A stretch of DNA of 64,000 nucleotides from Microbacterium sp. SS28 (GCF_022761035.1 NZ_JAKWJP010000001.1:806001-870000); one strand, 5' to 3'. Positions 47,301 to 49,163 are shown, counted from the stretch's first letter. The notes: generated by a model not told the origin, from the letters alone. Translations and numbers: made by a program.

Positions 47301-48997
47301 CCGACCGTCGCGCGGGCGTTGCCCGTGATCTTGCTGATGACGTCGGCGTCGACGGTCAGGACCGCGACCGCAGCGTCGAACTGCTTGGAGGCGGTCTGCG
47401 CGTTGCCCGTCTGCGGGATCGCGCTGGCTGTCACGGTCGAGGTCGCGCTGATCGTGGCGGCGCCGTCGACGTCCAGGACGGTGTCGCCGCCGATCGTCGC
47501 GGAGGCGTCCGAGAAGATGATCGCGGCGTCGCCGTAGCGCTTGTTGAGCGTGAACGGTCCGACGACCGAGGTCGCCGTCGCGGTCAGATCGCCGGTCGCG
47601 TTGATCTGCGAGGCCCCCCGCACATCGACTGTGGCCTTGGCGGTCGCGATGACGGCGTAGGCCGTCGCCGCCGTGGCGTCCGGGATGACGGTGGCCGTCG
47701 CCGTCAAGGCGACGTTCCCCGCATTGATCGTGCTCCCGTCGACGATGACCTCGGCTGTCGCGTCGTGGTCGAGGCAGTTGATGACGGTGAAGTCGTCGAA
47801 GTCGGTGCAGTCGGCGACGTTGAGCGGGATGCCGTCGGTGTTGGAGTCCGCCGCGTTGAGCGCGACCGAGCCGGCCGTCATCGTCGCGCCGTTCACGACG
47901 ATGCGCTCGAACGCGGCGATGAACGCCGCGATGCCGAGGTTGATGACGCCCTGGATCGTGAGCTTGTCGTTGCCGCCGCCACCGCCGAGGGTGAGCGTGA
48001 GGCCGGCGCCGGTCGGCGGCGCGAAGCTCGTCTGCTCGAACATCGCGTTGAGGCTGCGCAGGATCAGGTTGCCGGGGATCCCGGCGTCCTGCTCGAGCAC
48101 GGCGTCGTCGTCCCCGGAGCCGAGCGTGAAGGTCGCGTTGCCCGCCGCGCCGGTGTTGGTGACGATGGGCTCGATGCCCGTGTACTCGACCCGCGTGCTG
48201 CCGAGCAGCATCGTTCCGGACGAGCCGTCGATCGGGGTGGACGAGAAGTCGCCGACCGCGTTGCTCGTGACGAGCGTGTCGAATCCGGCCGCGCCGTCGA
48301 AGCCGATCGTGATGCCGGGGTCGGTCCCGGTGAAGTCGATCGTGAACGTGTCGTCGCCCGACGTGCCCGTGACGCGGATCTCCGAGATCTCGGCGAGCGA
48401 CCGCGTGACGCCGTCGAAGGTCACCGTGCCGTCGCCGTTGAAGACGAGGGATGCCGTCGTGCCGGTCATGCTCAGGAACCACGGCGCCGGGACGACCGGC
48501 GCGGGCTCGGCCGGGGTCTCTTCGGCCGGAGAGGTTTCGGCGGGCGTGGATTCGGTCGCGGGAGCGGGCTCGCTCGGAGCGGGCTCGACGACCGCCGGCT
48601 CGACGGGAGCGGGTTCGGCGACGGGCTCCGCGGGCGCCGGCTCAGCGGGCGGCGGAACGTCTGCGACGGGCTCTGCGGGAGCCGGCGGCTCGACCGCGGC
48701 GGGCTCTTCGGCAGGCGGCTCGGCAGCGGGATCCGTCGTGACGTCGAAGGGGCGCACGTCCAGGAACGCCGCCTCGCCGACGACCTCCGACCCGTCCGAC
48801 GGTGCCCCCGCACCCTCGACCGAGACGGGGATCGCCGCGCTCCCGCCCGACCCTGCCGGGAGGACGCCGGGCGCGGACGCGACGGCGCCATAGGCAGCCG
48901 GTGCGGTGAGCGTGAGACCGACGACGAGCGCGGTCGCGAACGCGATCGCACGGAACGGGGCGCTCCATGAGCGCCTCAGTTCATCGTCCCCAGTCAT
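17357..48997 (-). CDS. Giant secreted multi-domain exoprotein (10,546 aa; beta-repeat solenoid, RTX, Calx-beta)
   Basis: This is one uninterrupted frame of 31.6 kb, giving a product near 1 MDa. ATG 48997 has GAGGA 9 nt upstream. Residues 1-38 are a Sec signal peptide (basic start, hydrophobic ATALVVGLTLTAP, cleavage near AYGA). Residues 90-172 are a Pro/Glu/Ala stalk. Residues ~380-6100 are beta-strand repeats of 52-54 residues with alternating hydrophobic/Gly runs such as GVGASVAV and T-x-A-x-I-G steps, suggesting a beta-solenoid. Embedded are LP/W modules (1549-1723), chitin-binding-3-like modules (3427-3609) and loops with GL-x2-G-x-x-YYVI (about 2750-2990 and 5405-5750). Then come an EF-hand-like segment (~7380-7468), RTX repeats (~8903-9956), two concanavalin-fold-like modules and a final Calx-beta domain. 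It has no LPxTG, SLH or C-terminal membrane anchor. It is likely a secreted or matrix-held adhesin. Its function is inferred from domain types only. Composition and G+C match the neighbours, so there is no compositional sign of recent transfer. Confidence 0.9.
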   Translation of the reverse strand: MTGDDELRRSWSAPFRAIAFATALVVGLTLTAPAAYGAVASAPGVLPAGSGGSAAIPVSVEGAGAPSDGSEVVGEAAFLDVRPFDVTTDPAAEPPAEEPAAVEPPAPAEPVADVPPPAEPAPAEPVAEPAPVEPAVVEPAPSEPAPATESTPAETSPAEETPAEPAPVVPAPWFLSMTGTTASLVFNGDGTVTFDGVTRSLAEISEIRVTGTSGDDTFTIDFTGTDPGITIGFDGAAGFDTLVTSNAVGDFSSTPIDGSSGTMLLGSTRVEYTGIEPIVTNTGAAGNATFTLGSGDDDAVLEQDAGIPGNLILRSLNAMFEQTSFAPPTGAGLTLTLGGGGGNDKLTIQGVINLGIAAFIAAFERIVVNGATMTAGSVALNAADSNTDGIPLNVADCTDFDDFTVINCLDHDATAEVIVDGSTINAGNVALTATATVIPDATAATAYAVIATAKATVDVRGASQINATGDLTATATSVVGPFTLNKRYGDAAIIFSDASATIGGDTVLDVDGAATISATSTVTASAIPQTGNAQTASKQFDAAVAVLTVDADVISKITGNARATVGGALGIAASNAATLTATGDASAESNGAGIAVVYLNQTTDAAIDSTNATGTSAASVAILADQSATVTASSKAGSDGASGQNNKSPNAPSRANGQAANDDGTATTIAGALALTILDNDTRARLQGATVTTTGAQTATAKSKNTIATTGDGGTTAGSATGVGVGVAINIITLLTEAFVQAAHLVAGGGVTVQADAPDAGDSSFSATSISGAGGGGSFSGAGSLALDKITSTTSARVAGTGSTFGGADVALKANGNHKSHAKATSKQDGSGSVGLGASVALSLIRNDVFAGIDQSATASGIDALSIEATGTDEATTETEGGAEGGTSASLTGVASIAIHNVRTRASILGGPAFATTGGITAKADQTAKATTTAVGATTAGAGASLGLTIAFALTSAEHVAESSIGRGVTAGGDVSFTAEGTSTTATSAEASATGAEGEDGSGKDSTGKDANTKANDKAGNAGGRTTGGAGGGTTTPEAKNEDGTKVSVAAAIAFNIVTSVTLAMLGDGQSLATTGTATFDSKNNTDASATAKGSSENSSSVGIGAALAVNKVTLINRAGIGEGAELHATGLTLGATMKDSGGDDEHTFTAEAEAGASGTGGTLGVAGAFALNIVDETTRAAVEDTTPTLPVLPAPLPGVYLSGTGAVAMTAGSKSKNKASGKAEQEGEGTVGIGASFALNLLNLDVYAGLAQVTDPTRGPPVSGAGVLTIEAAHEVEITTEAEAGGAGGSVTIVPAVAITLATIHTSASLGAAAAALQATSIDAQATQTATAETTAKGSTVAGSSAGIGVSLALAILDDIVAESSSARSITAAGAVSFQATQSVDVTTTAEAATKGADPSEGKDDGGKDVNEKADDNLSNANDTRDDNTASQTKKSETPKGSTSEDGGNSISIAGAIAINIVASTVRAFFADGLVITAGGLVTLKTLANTDAAASAAGDSATDGSVGVGAGVAVQAIEILNRATTGATTITATGLVLSAGMRGGDENDVIRHWNGSEWEIVDEGKELPGPSKDDLVYVKTSDGSGGNDGLWKFSGGLLSPWSLDEDVTITEGDTLPGSPANGDYFLLTVAKDGKPANSVWKYNGTTWIWVTSDVVNEKSELPKDDIDEDTWFRLTEQDGSKAPGFYKRNDDHEWIAQASATITDGPDLPTTPTTDQLFRLWEHEVTTTARAGASKSTSVGVAGAAAINVLGNQTEAFVPATASVTLSGADSTVFAQSNERDAATATAKAEVGSATGVGASFALQVIDGSDVTAEINDGAGFSGAGALAIDARGLRDIVTKAEGGTTGGTAITPVVAMVVSVDDDVTARFGTGAAYTGTGALTVSARHILGVETEGNADAAGKSTAVGADLALNLVVGWDTLAELARAATATSVAVTAASEARTLAKAVASAKGAEESDSDGDSKANGQANGDNPNTQGTQSSTSSMPSSNGGTNGTNGANGANSAQSGQSGQSGSGGSSTTAVAAAVSVNWIVATSAAKISNAVAVTATTGAVTVSSTFLLSGRALSMGSAIDLDSDGTRVGAAIGLNVQDAHNTASVAGGAHLTGQTGITVAAGLPDGGRNDFIVWAFAAAGGKSTSVAGSAAVQILLLTTEASIGQGAELDAPAGGIAVTAGQAIGLQNLAISGALSTNSGAAIGGAFLVNYLEVNTRAWIDSSVGTQTKADATGEIAVTSSSTLVALVPEVPEPVKGKIDWLLLTNVAIAGAASSGGAAVTGAFIVNILNFSTRSWIAAGAQLNQEGLVGGAGQDVTVRAQDSIALVDVGGTLALSKSSAGVGITVVVEISNSDVRARIDDSAHVRAGGSVTVEALSVEDWFVLAVAGAGSAGSVAATGSVLVVVANQGGSSPQTLAQIGDAVIDALDDVSVHAKKTVSSDLASGNLSVSTSGAGVGASVAVLVRDNDVTARITDGADVRARDDLSVIAEQTGDYLLLAVGGAGGQSAGVGGSVTVNVLTDHTTASIDGGAKVNCVGVSCTNSSPVLTQDVVVTASDHTSVLALAGVLAVGGTAGVGVGVDVEAINKTTAASIGAAATVRANGDIVVQSTSSEDLKSISVGGGGGGTAAVNVNVTVPVINITTTATVGAGADLRAGGNVLVMADESMTLFTIAGNISVGGTAAVGAGVAVPVVTKTTSATIGANARVTGAAIAGHISHTTVNAGSYATTGTDTRFDPRGVQGGWPVPFPGPQSPFDGKGLVNGTTINLGYTHNFKGGQEVMYDAGGGVPITGLTSGQRYYVIPVSSTAITLCTKRGPPVTPGSDEFSCEAGFDVTGLSLPVGAIMGENHRFVPTTEPGVASDVSPRFTAERAVSVGGNHLVLPYILFEDDGTTPMVLHNGDPVIYSAGGGTPIGGLVDGKTYFFFTANPADDVDLSHVQLVDTKCKATGKKDDCNTPADIARGTPIDFTSTGSGRSHSLVPSGMLPAGPGSEVGPQVIAAPVRGGFGGVAVTASNSDYLGSIGIAAGGAGTAAVSLSGSIAVVTVHTTATIGTGAKINCAALDVACAANDASASVSQSVLVSAVSNFRTLGIAASIAIGGSAGVGASVAVRIVELHTDASIAGNAVVNARNNIEILADAQTSVISVNAAAGGGTVGVAGTVGVTVIDEFTNAFTGSGVTLRADNNIGVFAKSSSKLILITASIAAGYVGVGVGVGVAVIEKTTKAYLGQNNVVVVKAQGGGLTGVSNGALGASGFPTVTFRGLVVQSASSEKLFGLVAGVGAGFVGVTANIGVNVFTVTTQAYLDLGTTVNRDGKGTLTTADDSIVAGVNAAQGVSVTATDLFDSLTFAGGVAGGFVGAAGGIDIGVASITVNAYLATGTDVWAQAAVHVNALAIKNVQSYAVSIGGGFVGVAGAVSVWSIGTAPTASYSTDSHGPHRGAWDITKSYASGDVVTHASKTWVAKKNSTGVTPGSDGTIWQEDVPKNATNGEGTNGQQQADQVASGDGSNAPAPAWNGPSAYAKGDYVTFNGVKYQATAAVAANEADPENNTKWYAVKDGWKSSLDGAPADGTAPFQTAHAYTTGSYVSFGGHKYRATSNFVSGANPTIDTAHWANADNDYRFRVFGGAAASDSAVGGSYSDTSLTQDQFTQPAPPSGVSAGIYGTVHSLLSDVDVEARERVDVFVLAGAVAGGAGAIGAGIAILTVSGNVNAGIYGTGVVSAGGAVRVVADLEEDIKIFAVTGAIGAVAVAGQILVLTDTSATNAHIDDSATILRASGGIVVTAHSDKTVAGYAVGITIALGGIGAAISVIDVSGDTKALIGDVAIGAGGSIGSITVTATDVFDPTAWAIGIVAGVGVGISGIVATIEYSGVTRAASFAHGSVTIGGGVSVQAFGQRQPMTGQTLNVTSGAGALGFTVSIATMDRDTEAELGGSVTAAGAVVVNAEATNVVTASTPSVAVGGIAVSAMIPIATVSGHTTATLSGTVGGSSSAQVRAAAENRATADVLVVSISGLGLNVAVAYAEVTADADITATVTSGASVTSSGAVSVLALVLGASGQIEAIAKGQNVAAALFGSGAIFVALATQRAAVTAALDGDVTASTSVSVTATGGSKAKADLVVVAAGGLGGIAVSVAIAEIASGADVAASSSDGNNDQQISSSGKVSFVATSTNTATVTTGMGAGGALFGVSVSVPSALVGGATTASVQGNVTAGAAGVEVGATSHNTATTDVLIVSIGGLGAAAVNVADARITSAAATQALVLSNSSVSAPGGAVYVHATSTNKANATTTAVGAGIGLSLSVQKSIAYVDGSTKASFDGDIPSTATKTAGLTVEVRARNQAISDVNVLTISLGLAGTGVFSDARAGGDADAVIDANANVTVSGAISIDAQTTLGDGHHNYARSLVRGGAAGGISAGLVTSDAAVTGSVRAKLNGAVAGSGSITINADATMLADAHSTFVGIGALTLSATETVALVSADTVAGGDSGTASTSGAFIVTSDSTYTATSSSDGPTVGLLTVDVKLPVARVSGATKASYLGQVTGGTSASATSNSHNGATADASEIIAVGIVAVAVAYALAEVTATTEAAIGGAIVGSGAVTVSATSDDNATATVGGGSGGGLTVSLLQPDARVTGITRAFVGNSKTVNAGSLSITATATPDAYAEAKMVGISALANVLVTGPRATVGGTTEAYIGYDETVALGSGAATLNATRTAHASALGTNISAAPIDISFVDLEATTGGTISAYIDDRADVTAGSVSLMAGGTSSPQASTAAAGIRIIGVSGSQARATDSTSVISRIGPADGVSSADAADPTSVVTTGGGVSVTAQYTSTPLATSSAFGFSLGFAAAIVKVTTTSTPTIAAYLGDDAQVTANGGDVAFTAATTAVAIADAKGFGASLGFDAGLTSTHAVLTPTVKAYTVGGGSLSGQNVSLIARANVDQNGNNLSPSYTFANINDATNTTSDVSTTVAPAFARVSLGSIGLAAGVAGGFSEAKNSPIVAAGVGGGTQVGASTLLTITGRAFGDAQVDALALPTVGLLAGIGVVEGSVTSGGTVDAYFDGTSGTIAAANVTARTDAHPRVQGRAAGGGIGAGVSVADLDATASVTTRSRVGGDLQASGAITVLADARIKVTATYKALQISGFVSAVAGAVTARDSSTTAASISGTGRVYSTGSSASVLAHHNYSGGFLGNRVFASASATTISLLLAISDVSMLAEAQATTTATVEAAATLAAPSGTAALRALSHNEAKAVFERVQGGLASIAPDANPTADVKGTTRADLLGHVRVGTASGAAVLEVLAKADDLAFAGMENAGGGALSISDSSSTSKGTPTVATTLGGASSVIITSGAITAKAESLNDSDAATTSGSGGLLNINLFGATATMTPTVSVLVTGGASIHSNGLITIDATSNQPPAPSADGTFNAGSVAGNTITFTLQHNAFTGQLVAYDAQGGTQIASNLQGRSINVIVTGANSLQLGLEAMFDDPGTPGIVEGGLTIDPVTDIIDFGQSHHFQTGDLVFYQPVGSAIGGLAAGTYKVYRIDASRLKLQLTSVDVTNPPQVIVSGDIDEANDRISGGLTNGQYVTYHTAPPAGTFSSVAVSGNTINVSLDQDGNQTIDDTVPSSGTPVQYIASDAGKPIGGLSSGATYYVIRVDGQHLQLATTYCRARGIALGGNGACDSTFSGGVGGDDGAVGSASVVAITLTPNTTPSFAAVRHVLNAVTDFEIGNLDDGHGYYVVGANGSSFQLSNTLGGGAINISDGGGFPHIFRVEGVDLTGSGTGVQRLILQIGATSGTQRLNGIGGPSGAASSNDGVISATAAGGGGGAINVSTASASATTTVTTGVTVQTDADIHGGDVAITTHATAQAKGIAGNAGGGAISIGDSDARATTIVDNDIAVASGADITADHDLTIAAFSDLRPKVVASTQQGGLVGGSFGSTDAKASYSTKTASNGTLVAGNRLKVESHTSFDGFSESLADVGGLGASAETEANVLIGVGADDADTLTEVGGSLTGRHVKVGAFVDSAKAYAHTYTYAIALGADSDADSEINVEGYTRTTLLANVAITGHVDTAIVAEWRGVDFNSDAFAECDCGGGATDSYGRIYPTLEAKVVGRNLAVITTSDLTVQVNDQINRIRRHADTDGGLLDFGNGGDEEGNNSSLRREIFWEVRVIMLGEPNPILEVDANGAITAIVNVRVCDDNGHCYEDNPFTDTHTQGMLSGTTMTVDDIVYDHGAQARFLANDLSSVGGPDGNIWGAVGRFEFQQTWDFVRILNASNLNLVTNIIDVVNSQNPPRIDIRVDEIWDNGAAANASLSEGDPNTTFDFDIEYTFPPSYVQIHNTCAFTCPTRNPFIRLDDYIENPLGETEIFNASGDILSGSGHELIRTNVIDIDAPHGHVGHQSPTHANPDPERNPIEIELVHYIHPDPDFCTGSAPCDKKPVVTIDAGKDVVIDLTYFRRTDTALGTAATIVIDRIRAGDDVDVVLNDSKNGDGQTGLVLVVVDMYEPAGTSKDYNFTFPSTFTPAINDGNSIQRGGCAGPYPGDCGTGSGQYETHFRPDVSNLSLAHILRALGTDNDGEINSTYDFTEVRSGDDIDICHVTTGGEEPKTCFTTSIDSATHVVTSDPTSDTRIDIVINTDVAWTGGAGHTGPVDDPGKVTNVSQIFLRTNGDITATELAGDMLVGHIHSTENDVELHSPMRILDADGRPTIDVTGVNITMFAGEAGGIGGIGLPGDFLEINTSVLDASWDDVSDGVLTAHDLAAANSLTAGIYLDELEGDMPIHELYTEGDASLATGNVSARTVGGSILNAKVDPTQDNIHGDSVDLDANGGAIGLLSKDVMVDSGRAPPFGCTYLNCGNSPVTGASDPALATPGDDVGLEATSHIFYTETDAYLRLVLAHSLLGNIRLTVRETSQTDEDLYLVNGGTARFAESATRGPSSDADAPRSIPNGTIFAEVGSVELRVGDDITTHQNSQILANLGIDIRGDFGNADTGGGVGEFGTSMILRGKITADCNVTAGGPGDEPMGICAPSTANPVAGRQTNIWGDSDVDIIQLGDPSGLDATQPGAKTTWGSAGYIFLGSKTTVHGDANATSNTADGEDRITVWYLQSMNVVTSPLGLQSGTGAGHTLNLDGQGETDYYAVYTNGSHGSIRNYVINVLDSGPADDGVDELAIYGYDNTAAGYNGANKPVDDIWLLRALKCIDNESPFALIAGVPSTCGTPTEPADHPAFVALLAGNGTAGDGGDGGIGLYRDRIQGNEPSALVQRINYDRSVNGRITVYGQGGNDAFYVDDTQATMTLDGGAGNDQFQIGQIFGTQRDSQVLPADGGGLLPADTFPALVATTRGWLSPGTHAPLLATGGTGNDRFTVYSNQAEIQLNGDDDNDLFIVRAFALAAVCDTDTTGDGLCTLADVSLTVVPGTEEFPYDSDGNGVCNAADADSFTGFWKDNNGDKTCNNADAHMTFTHDAGSNVDLDNTKWEDDVIPLDANGVAVPVIGLGFSTARPLDIRAGGGEDEVQYNINAPVNVDGGTGFDKLVVLGTEFADDFAITDKGIFGAGLNVRYTTVEVLEIDGLEGDDEFFVLSTAFGVAYRVIGGLGSDRINVSGDVTADIVTRELEGLSGAVDHIVTAPTDAGYNGLPTDGVPYNVATGTQGNVVIREGTGGTNVREGGGTTIKSYAYYEVSLAVSPTANVYVTVSAAWSPSQEANGSLQNPAPLPNGIGDTVWLCVGTVDSQCDQASEFQRHYVVNGQFVDENGRAVVLTYLAGSAAGQWQRVYLWAVDDTRAEGDRVVVVQHSVVSGDARFHGAVVRQVNALVYDNDTPGVYAVPVTPGGTDFDGRTLVIEGSALTQRTDDILLSLAKAPTGTDRVWVKIWMDADSQRILTLDLSGIPNPVGDPRWVMVIDATGTWYSIWFDGTNWNQAVRIIAKARTNSDPGDPTTAVINYTLDLTRTLPAVAAAYPFPNLRSGAQRTDVLVYDDETPNVVSIPTGTDTVVIPCGVPANCNDGYTIRLTKAPTGQVQIALVTDGLADVVSVGGVAVAPAGYTVIGGDIPSRRFIGNLSFAGSVITRTNGSDLGSFIDEGFTVGQRITISVCGATVYTIQAVAASTLTLSAPLAGCGSGANATINVLTRVGTWNGTATTQANTATTGWRLVRDPSLPGSSWLADGFLEGQWIQICQGATCVRAKIAIIRGTNAGKDNIIELRLVGSGDTLAALLSGGAFTVNRIAAVVNFAGDWATEKYIELKADTWFTQPLQRQGVKIFPANTHLLSRLRGPLAVEGGVTGADRSLELGLKLPGEQDGPLFAIAAQAPESKQIDVLTVYNDSSVAHGVGVMTKTGITGFGMAKDLDFGSAGATFGEPPVFAGGISYATVQFVDGVYVTDSAKSTIEVVNLLLGSGNDRLDIQGTLQPDVPVKLTGTVVLTAQGAGAGIPVGTTHRLSRPAPFDWKAQGFLVGQTVTISGVGQFKVTGFGDDFTGDTTDNTVMYLQLLTGAAGTTAPTLRTVTASDVPVTFTGTVTVAPNGPGDGGTITRSTGSWITDGFVVGQLVRIQNQVGQWRVVGATATTLTLARGDLMTAGMGGAGRTVYVPGPHGGLTTVHGGGNSAIRNDFQMQVTVPVAGPGVPAGAALAVARQDGLPWSYTGALPGSGYIAGNPYGTAYQHIQLAGETFTRTILGFGNAACPYVDTFPGCGVGAVMYLSAPLLPGGTTIGAGTQNAAVHVAEPLAVSSTGQFTIAYDRITRAAGSFTADGFRAGMQVRITGLPGVYTIDTVSATEMKLTGTALQPTVKLVNGVATWFTTLLTISASDGARNGGLRMGGDILTVCNLAAPLDPADADATNGLRTVACDQANTAGPGSPLVVYGDTSQDGVWYSGRPGDVLGMEFGPKPFDPFTYIPDSQNEDDEWLFGLADPYDNPGNDIIDASGLFANLVCDATCGNLPSVGITAYGGLGDDLIIGSQAGDHLAGGTGDDEIRGMRGVDHIYGDSGVNVDIFSRALEIAIADRSPKPSVTGAGYLNNGTTIQPYPSFVRDDLLVAGRDLLWGEDDPTRTGTVPTGPESAFDDIIFGDHGLVIQDGPNSWNTGDTNEPDTRLQKIQTTAVSTIVSIESRNLQRGADDAIFGGLGRDVLVGGTGNDLADGDAADDIVFGDNVLYVRTPGLWQNGRFQSLCGTLLYSRSDLPTQVCPGMPAPTENDSGVLLTDGVQKPYRDPDGAPWWAEYDVTQLWHTFAIDAGTEGAGSFGNDHLLGGAAHDLVFGQLGNDVLEGDGDGERAYARATDQDRGALQKNTVHTGASRTPTGCLGAAGAMVCDYTGLLTVVASIEAATDGQDYIEGGGGNDRVFGGLGQDDILGGSSDFFSLTAPNQRPDGLPTPADWYQPGDDRGADILFGGSGTRIGINDQTTGAGVLASTPTTGGSLADGTATAEMDARDADTIVGDNGRIIRIVGTNGGDVNVGSTGLVGVPPATGPNYLTFNYDLYGGAAAGTQRLVVRGVHLLDYTVGGPDYLPQNFGLGIGADCNGSPTQPTCSIVLNTATGAWKTTQIGGRDEVHGETGDDTVYGGADHDILFGDAQNDDLIGGWGNDWISGGTGSDGILGDDGRIFTSRNTGCTGTASTAVCTQFAEPLFGIRSFRLLDPDDKTSQGDVLNEYIYTPGQVQTATINIAGELVKAVDLTVYNLGPDENASAQHNKVVNQPSYDANNSDDIIFGGWGGDWIHGGAGDDAISGSEAIGAGTPGYAGGFAQHFDPITGALLGLEYIDFAHPWNPGDVLHFGADTNPWHANNHNEMRLGEFLLYDEYDPRRAILFNAAGDTWGCTSYTPSGHTCTGSPSRTLFPNHFFLNNEDLTGNLVTACIAVDNQGVCTQTKTNQPSDGNDVIFGDLGNDWLVGGTGQDTLWGGWGNDLHNADDDLHSGCVTMQPNGTCTLTGDTWLNDTPDGVNSSFQDRAYGGAGLDILIGNTGGDRLIDWVGEFNTYLVPFAPFGIATVSRQNNPKLPEFLYALSRSQGVDMTRWSDEGSDQERNGEPFGELGLITPKDHGQWQTQTGGPTDPQAGNIPGGKRDTLRGADFNDGTMAGFATDSGTFTIQQGVLRVTAASNTGDSVAVWYSDTYQTVYYELSAKISMEKPTGGWKANAFVIFDYFGPMDFKFAGIDQSTNKVVIGQRASWGWAYLAQASVPGGVKAGTYYNLNVVINGLIVTVTIDGKNALSYTFPPRILDSQQVALNRGMVGFGSDQAKGLFDNIALTVISPANTIDRTEYFEGSNVATTSPQTGSWTQTGGRYQGTATGGAGASALIGFAKPAGGVPAPFDPMSYVELEATFRAVGTTGFMFDWYSGTDYKFVALDVAGQRIIVGHVEGTARIVDASIARTLTAGADYLLNITIKATVVTVTLAGQVLASIPFNSPLGDGKHGVFGLGTGAVVSIADYRLRTDEAAYSGSPPGLPTVSIADVSVTEGAAGTTKTVTMTVTRSSAEGALTLNWVLEPAFGGTTATAGTDYTAPATTSVTFAAGQTTATITFIVKGDGTLEPDESFVVRLQPNPAVNLQRSGGVVTIVNDDR
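17360..17709 (-). other. Calx-beta domain at the extreme C-terminus of the giant protein
   Basis: Residues ~10430-10545 start with TVSIADVSVTEGAAGTT, continue with TAGTDYTAPATTSVTFAAGQ and DGTLEPDESFVVRL, and end in VTIVNDDR followed by the stop. This is the complete Calx-beta pattern of a calcium-binding Ig-like fold. The protein stops at the canonical domain end, leaving no room for a sorting signal. Confidence 0.85.
17745..18835 (-). other. Two concanavalin-fold-like modules of the giant protein
   Basis: Residues ~10054-10232 (DFNDGTMAGFATDSGTFTI, then a W/G-rich beta pattern) and ~10244-10418 (YFEGSNVATTSPQTGSWTQT onward) are two copies of a jelly-roll pattern. Both share the order F-x-I-G-x-D/A, V-x-I-G-x-R/V and V-T-V-T-x-D/A-G, as in LamG or 3-keto-disaccharide-hydrolase-type carbohydrate-binding folds. 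Assignment is by pattern only. Confidence 0.55.
19130..22290 (-). repeat. RTX (hemolysin-type calcium-binding) repeat block of the giant protein
   Basis: Residues ~8903-9956 contain many GGxGxDxLxG nonapeptides in several clusters, for example YGGLGDDLIIGSQAGDHLAG, FGGLGRDVLVGGTGNDLADG, VFGQLGNDVLEGDGDG, YGGADHDILFGDAQNDDLIG and WGGWGNDLHN. They are separated by 60-150-residue spacers. Such repeats fold into calcium-dependent beta-rolls outside the cell. In Gram-negatives they go with type I secretion, for which no genes are present here. Confidence 0.88.
26595..26860 (-). other. EF-hand/dockerin-like calcium motifs in the giant protein
   Basis: Residues ~7380-7468 hold three closely spaced acidic loops: DTDTTGDGLCTLAD, DSDGNGVCNAAD and DNNGDKTCNNAD. 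The D-x-D-x-D/N-G spacing with a following L/C-x-x-A-D helix start resembles dockerin or thrombospondin-type-3 calcium loops. The paired cysteines may add disulfides. No cohesin partner is seen. Confidence 0.55.
38170..38715 (-). other. Three chitin-binding-type-3-like modules inside the solenoid
   Basis: Residues ~3427-3609 read as three tandem ~45-residue modules: AWDITKSYASGDVVTHASKT with TIWQED; APAWNGPSAYAKGDYVTFNG with NNTKWYAV; and PFQTAHAYTTGSYVSFGGHK with TAHWAN. The W-x-(5-8)-Y-x-x-G-(D/S)-x-V-x-(F/H)-x-G-(K)-x-(W/Y)-x-A frame with a closing W is that of carbohydrate-binding family 5/12 domains. Confidence 0.7.
43830..44350 (-). other. Four LP/W-type modules inside the solenoid
   Basis: Residues ~1549-1723 contain about four units of ~45 residues: a G-x-x-LP turn (GKELPGPSKDDLVYVK, GDTLPGSPANGDYFLL, KSELPKDDIDEDTWFRL, GPDLPTTPTTDQLFRL) followed by a W/Y-x-y-N-G-x-x-W strand pair such as SVWKYNGTTWIWV. 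The style resembles phage-fibre or surface-fibre knobs. No named family is claimed. Confidence 0.5.
48484..48730 (-). repeat. Pro/Glu/Ala-rich stalk of the giant protein
   Basis: Residues 90-172 are almost only A, E, P, V, S and T, with repeated AEPAP/VEPAP units. The DNA is correspondingly repetitive. Such stalks hold a mature N-terminus away from the envelope or wall. Confidence 0.8.
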
Positions 48998-49076
48998 TGC
49001 GCGCCTGTCCTCGAAATGGACGGCAGCGCCCAGGGTCGTCTCACCGGACTGCAGTGGACTCCCGTAACCCCAGGCG

Positions 49077-49111
49077 TTCCCCGAAATACTGCAAGAGCCC
49101 GATTCCCCGAA
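49077..49111 (-). promoter_or_regulatory. Direct repeats in the giant-gene 5' leader
   Basis: TTCGGGGAA occurs twice on the minus strand (49103-49111 and 49077-49085), 26 bp apart, inside the predicted ~130-nt untranslated leader. The flanks CCGTAAACC and GGGGTTACGG can pair around them (CCGTAA/TTACGG plus CC/GG). This may be a two-site operator or a structured cis-regulatory RNA. It does not match a riboswitch family I recognise. Confidence 0.4.
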
Positions 49112-49133
49112 GGTTTACGGACTTCCGCTCGGG

Positions 49134-49163
49134 AAGCTAGACCCGGCCGATTCGCCGCGTCAA
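49134..49163 (-). promoter_or_regulatory. Promoter of the giant exoprotein gene
   Basis: TTGACG (49158-49163) and TAGCTT (49134-49139) on the minus strand are 18 nt apart, the best sigma-70-like match in the window. A start near 49127 gives a leader of about 130 nt, in contrast to the leaderless neighbours. Confidence 0.6.

Larger units (their letters stand above)
30700..47900 (-). repeat. Beta-strand tandem repeat region of the giant protein
   Basis: Residues ~365-6100 repeat a degenerate 52-54-residue unit of the form (A/R)-x-G-(D/N)-(I/V)-x-V-x-A, then a Gly/Ala/Val run such as AGVGGSVTVNV, then T-T-A-x-I-G-x-G-A-x-(V/L). Spacing was measured between RANGDIVVQS and RAGGNVLVMAD (54) and between ARNNIEILAD and RADNNIGVFA (52). 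About a hundred units would fit. The pattern predicts a long beta-solenoid rod interrupted by modules. Confidence 0.75.

Noticed and set aside
19130..48997. Repeats of the giant gene as a CRISPR or satellite array
   Set aside because: Repeats are protein-level and degenerate in DNA, with codon periodicity and no constant spacer structure.
48998..49130. c-di-AMP (ydaO-type) riboswitch in the giant-gene leader
   Set aside because: GGGGAA-type segments recall it, but the conserved ACAGCUAACCUCG-like 3' block is missing, so only an unclassified leader is reported.
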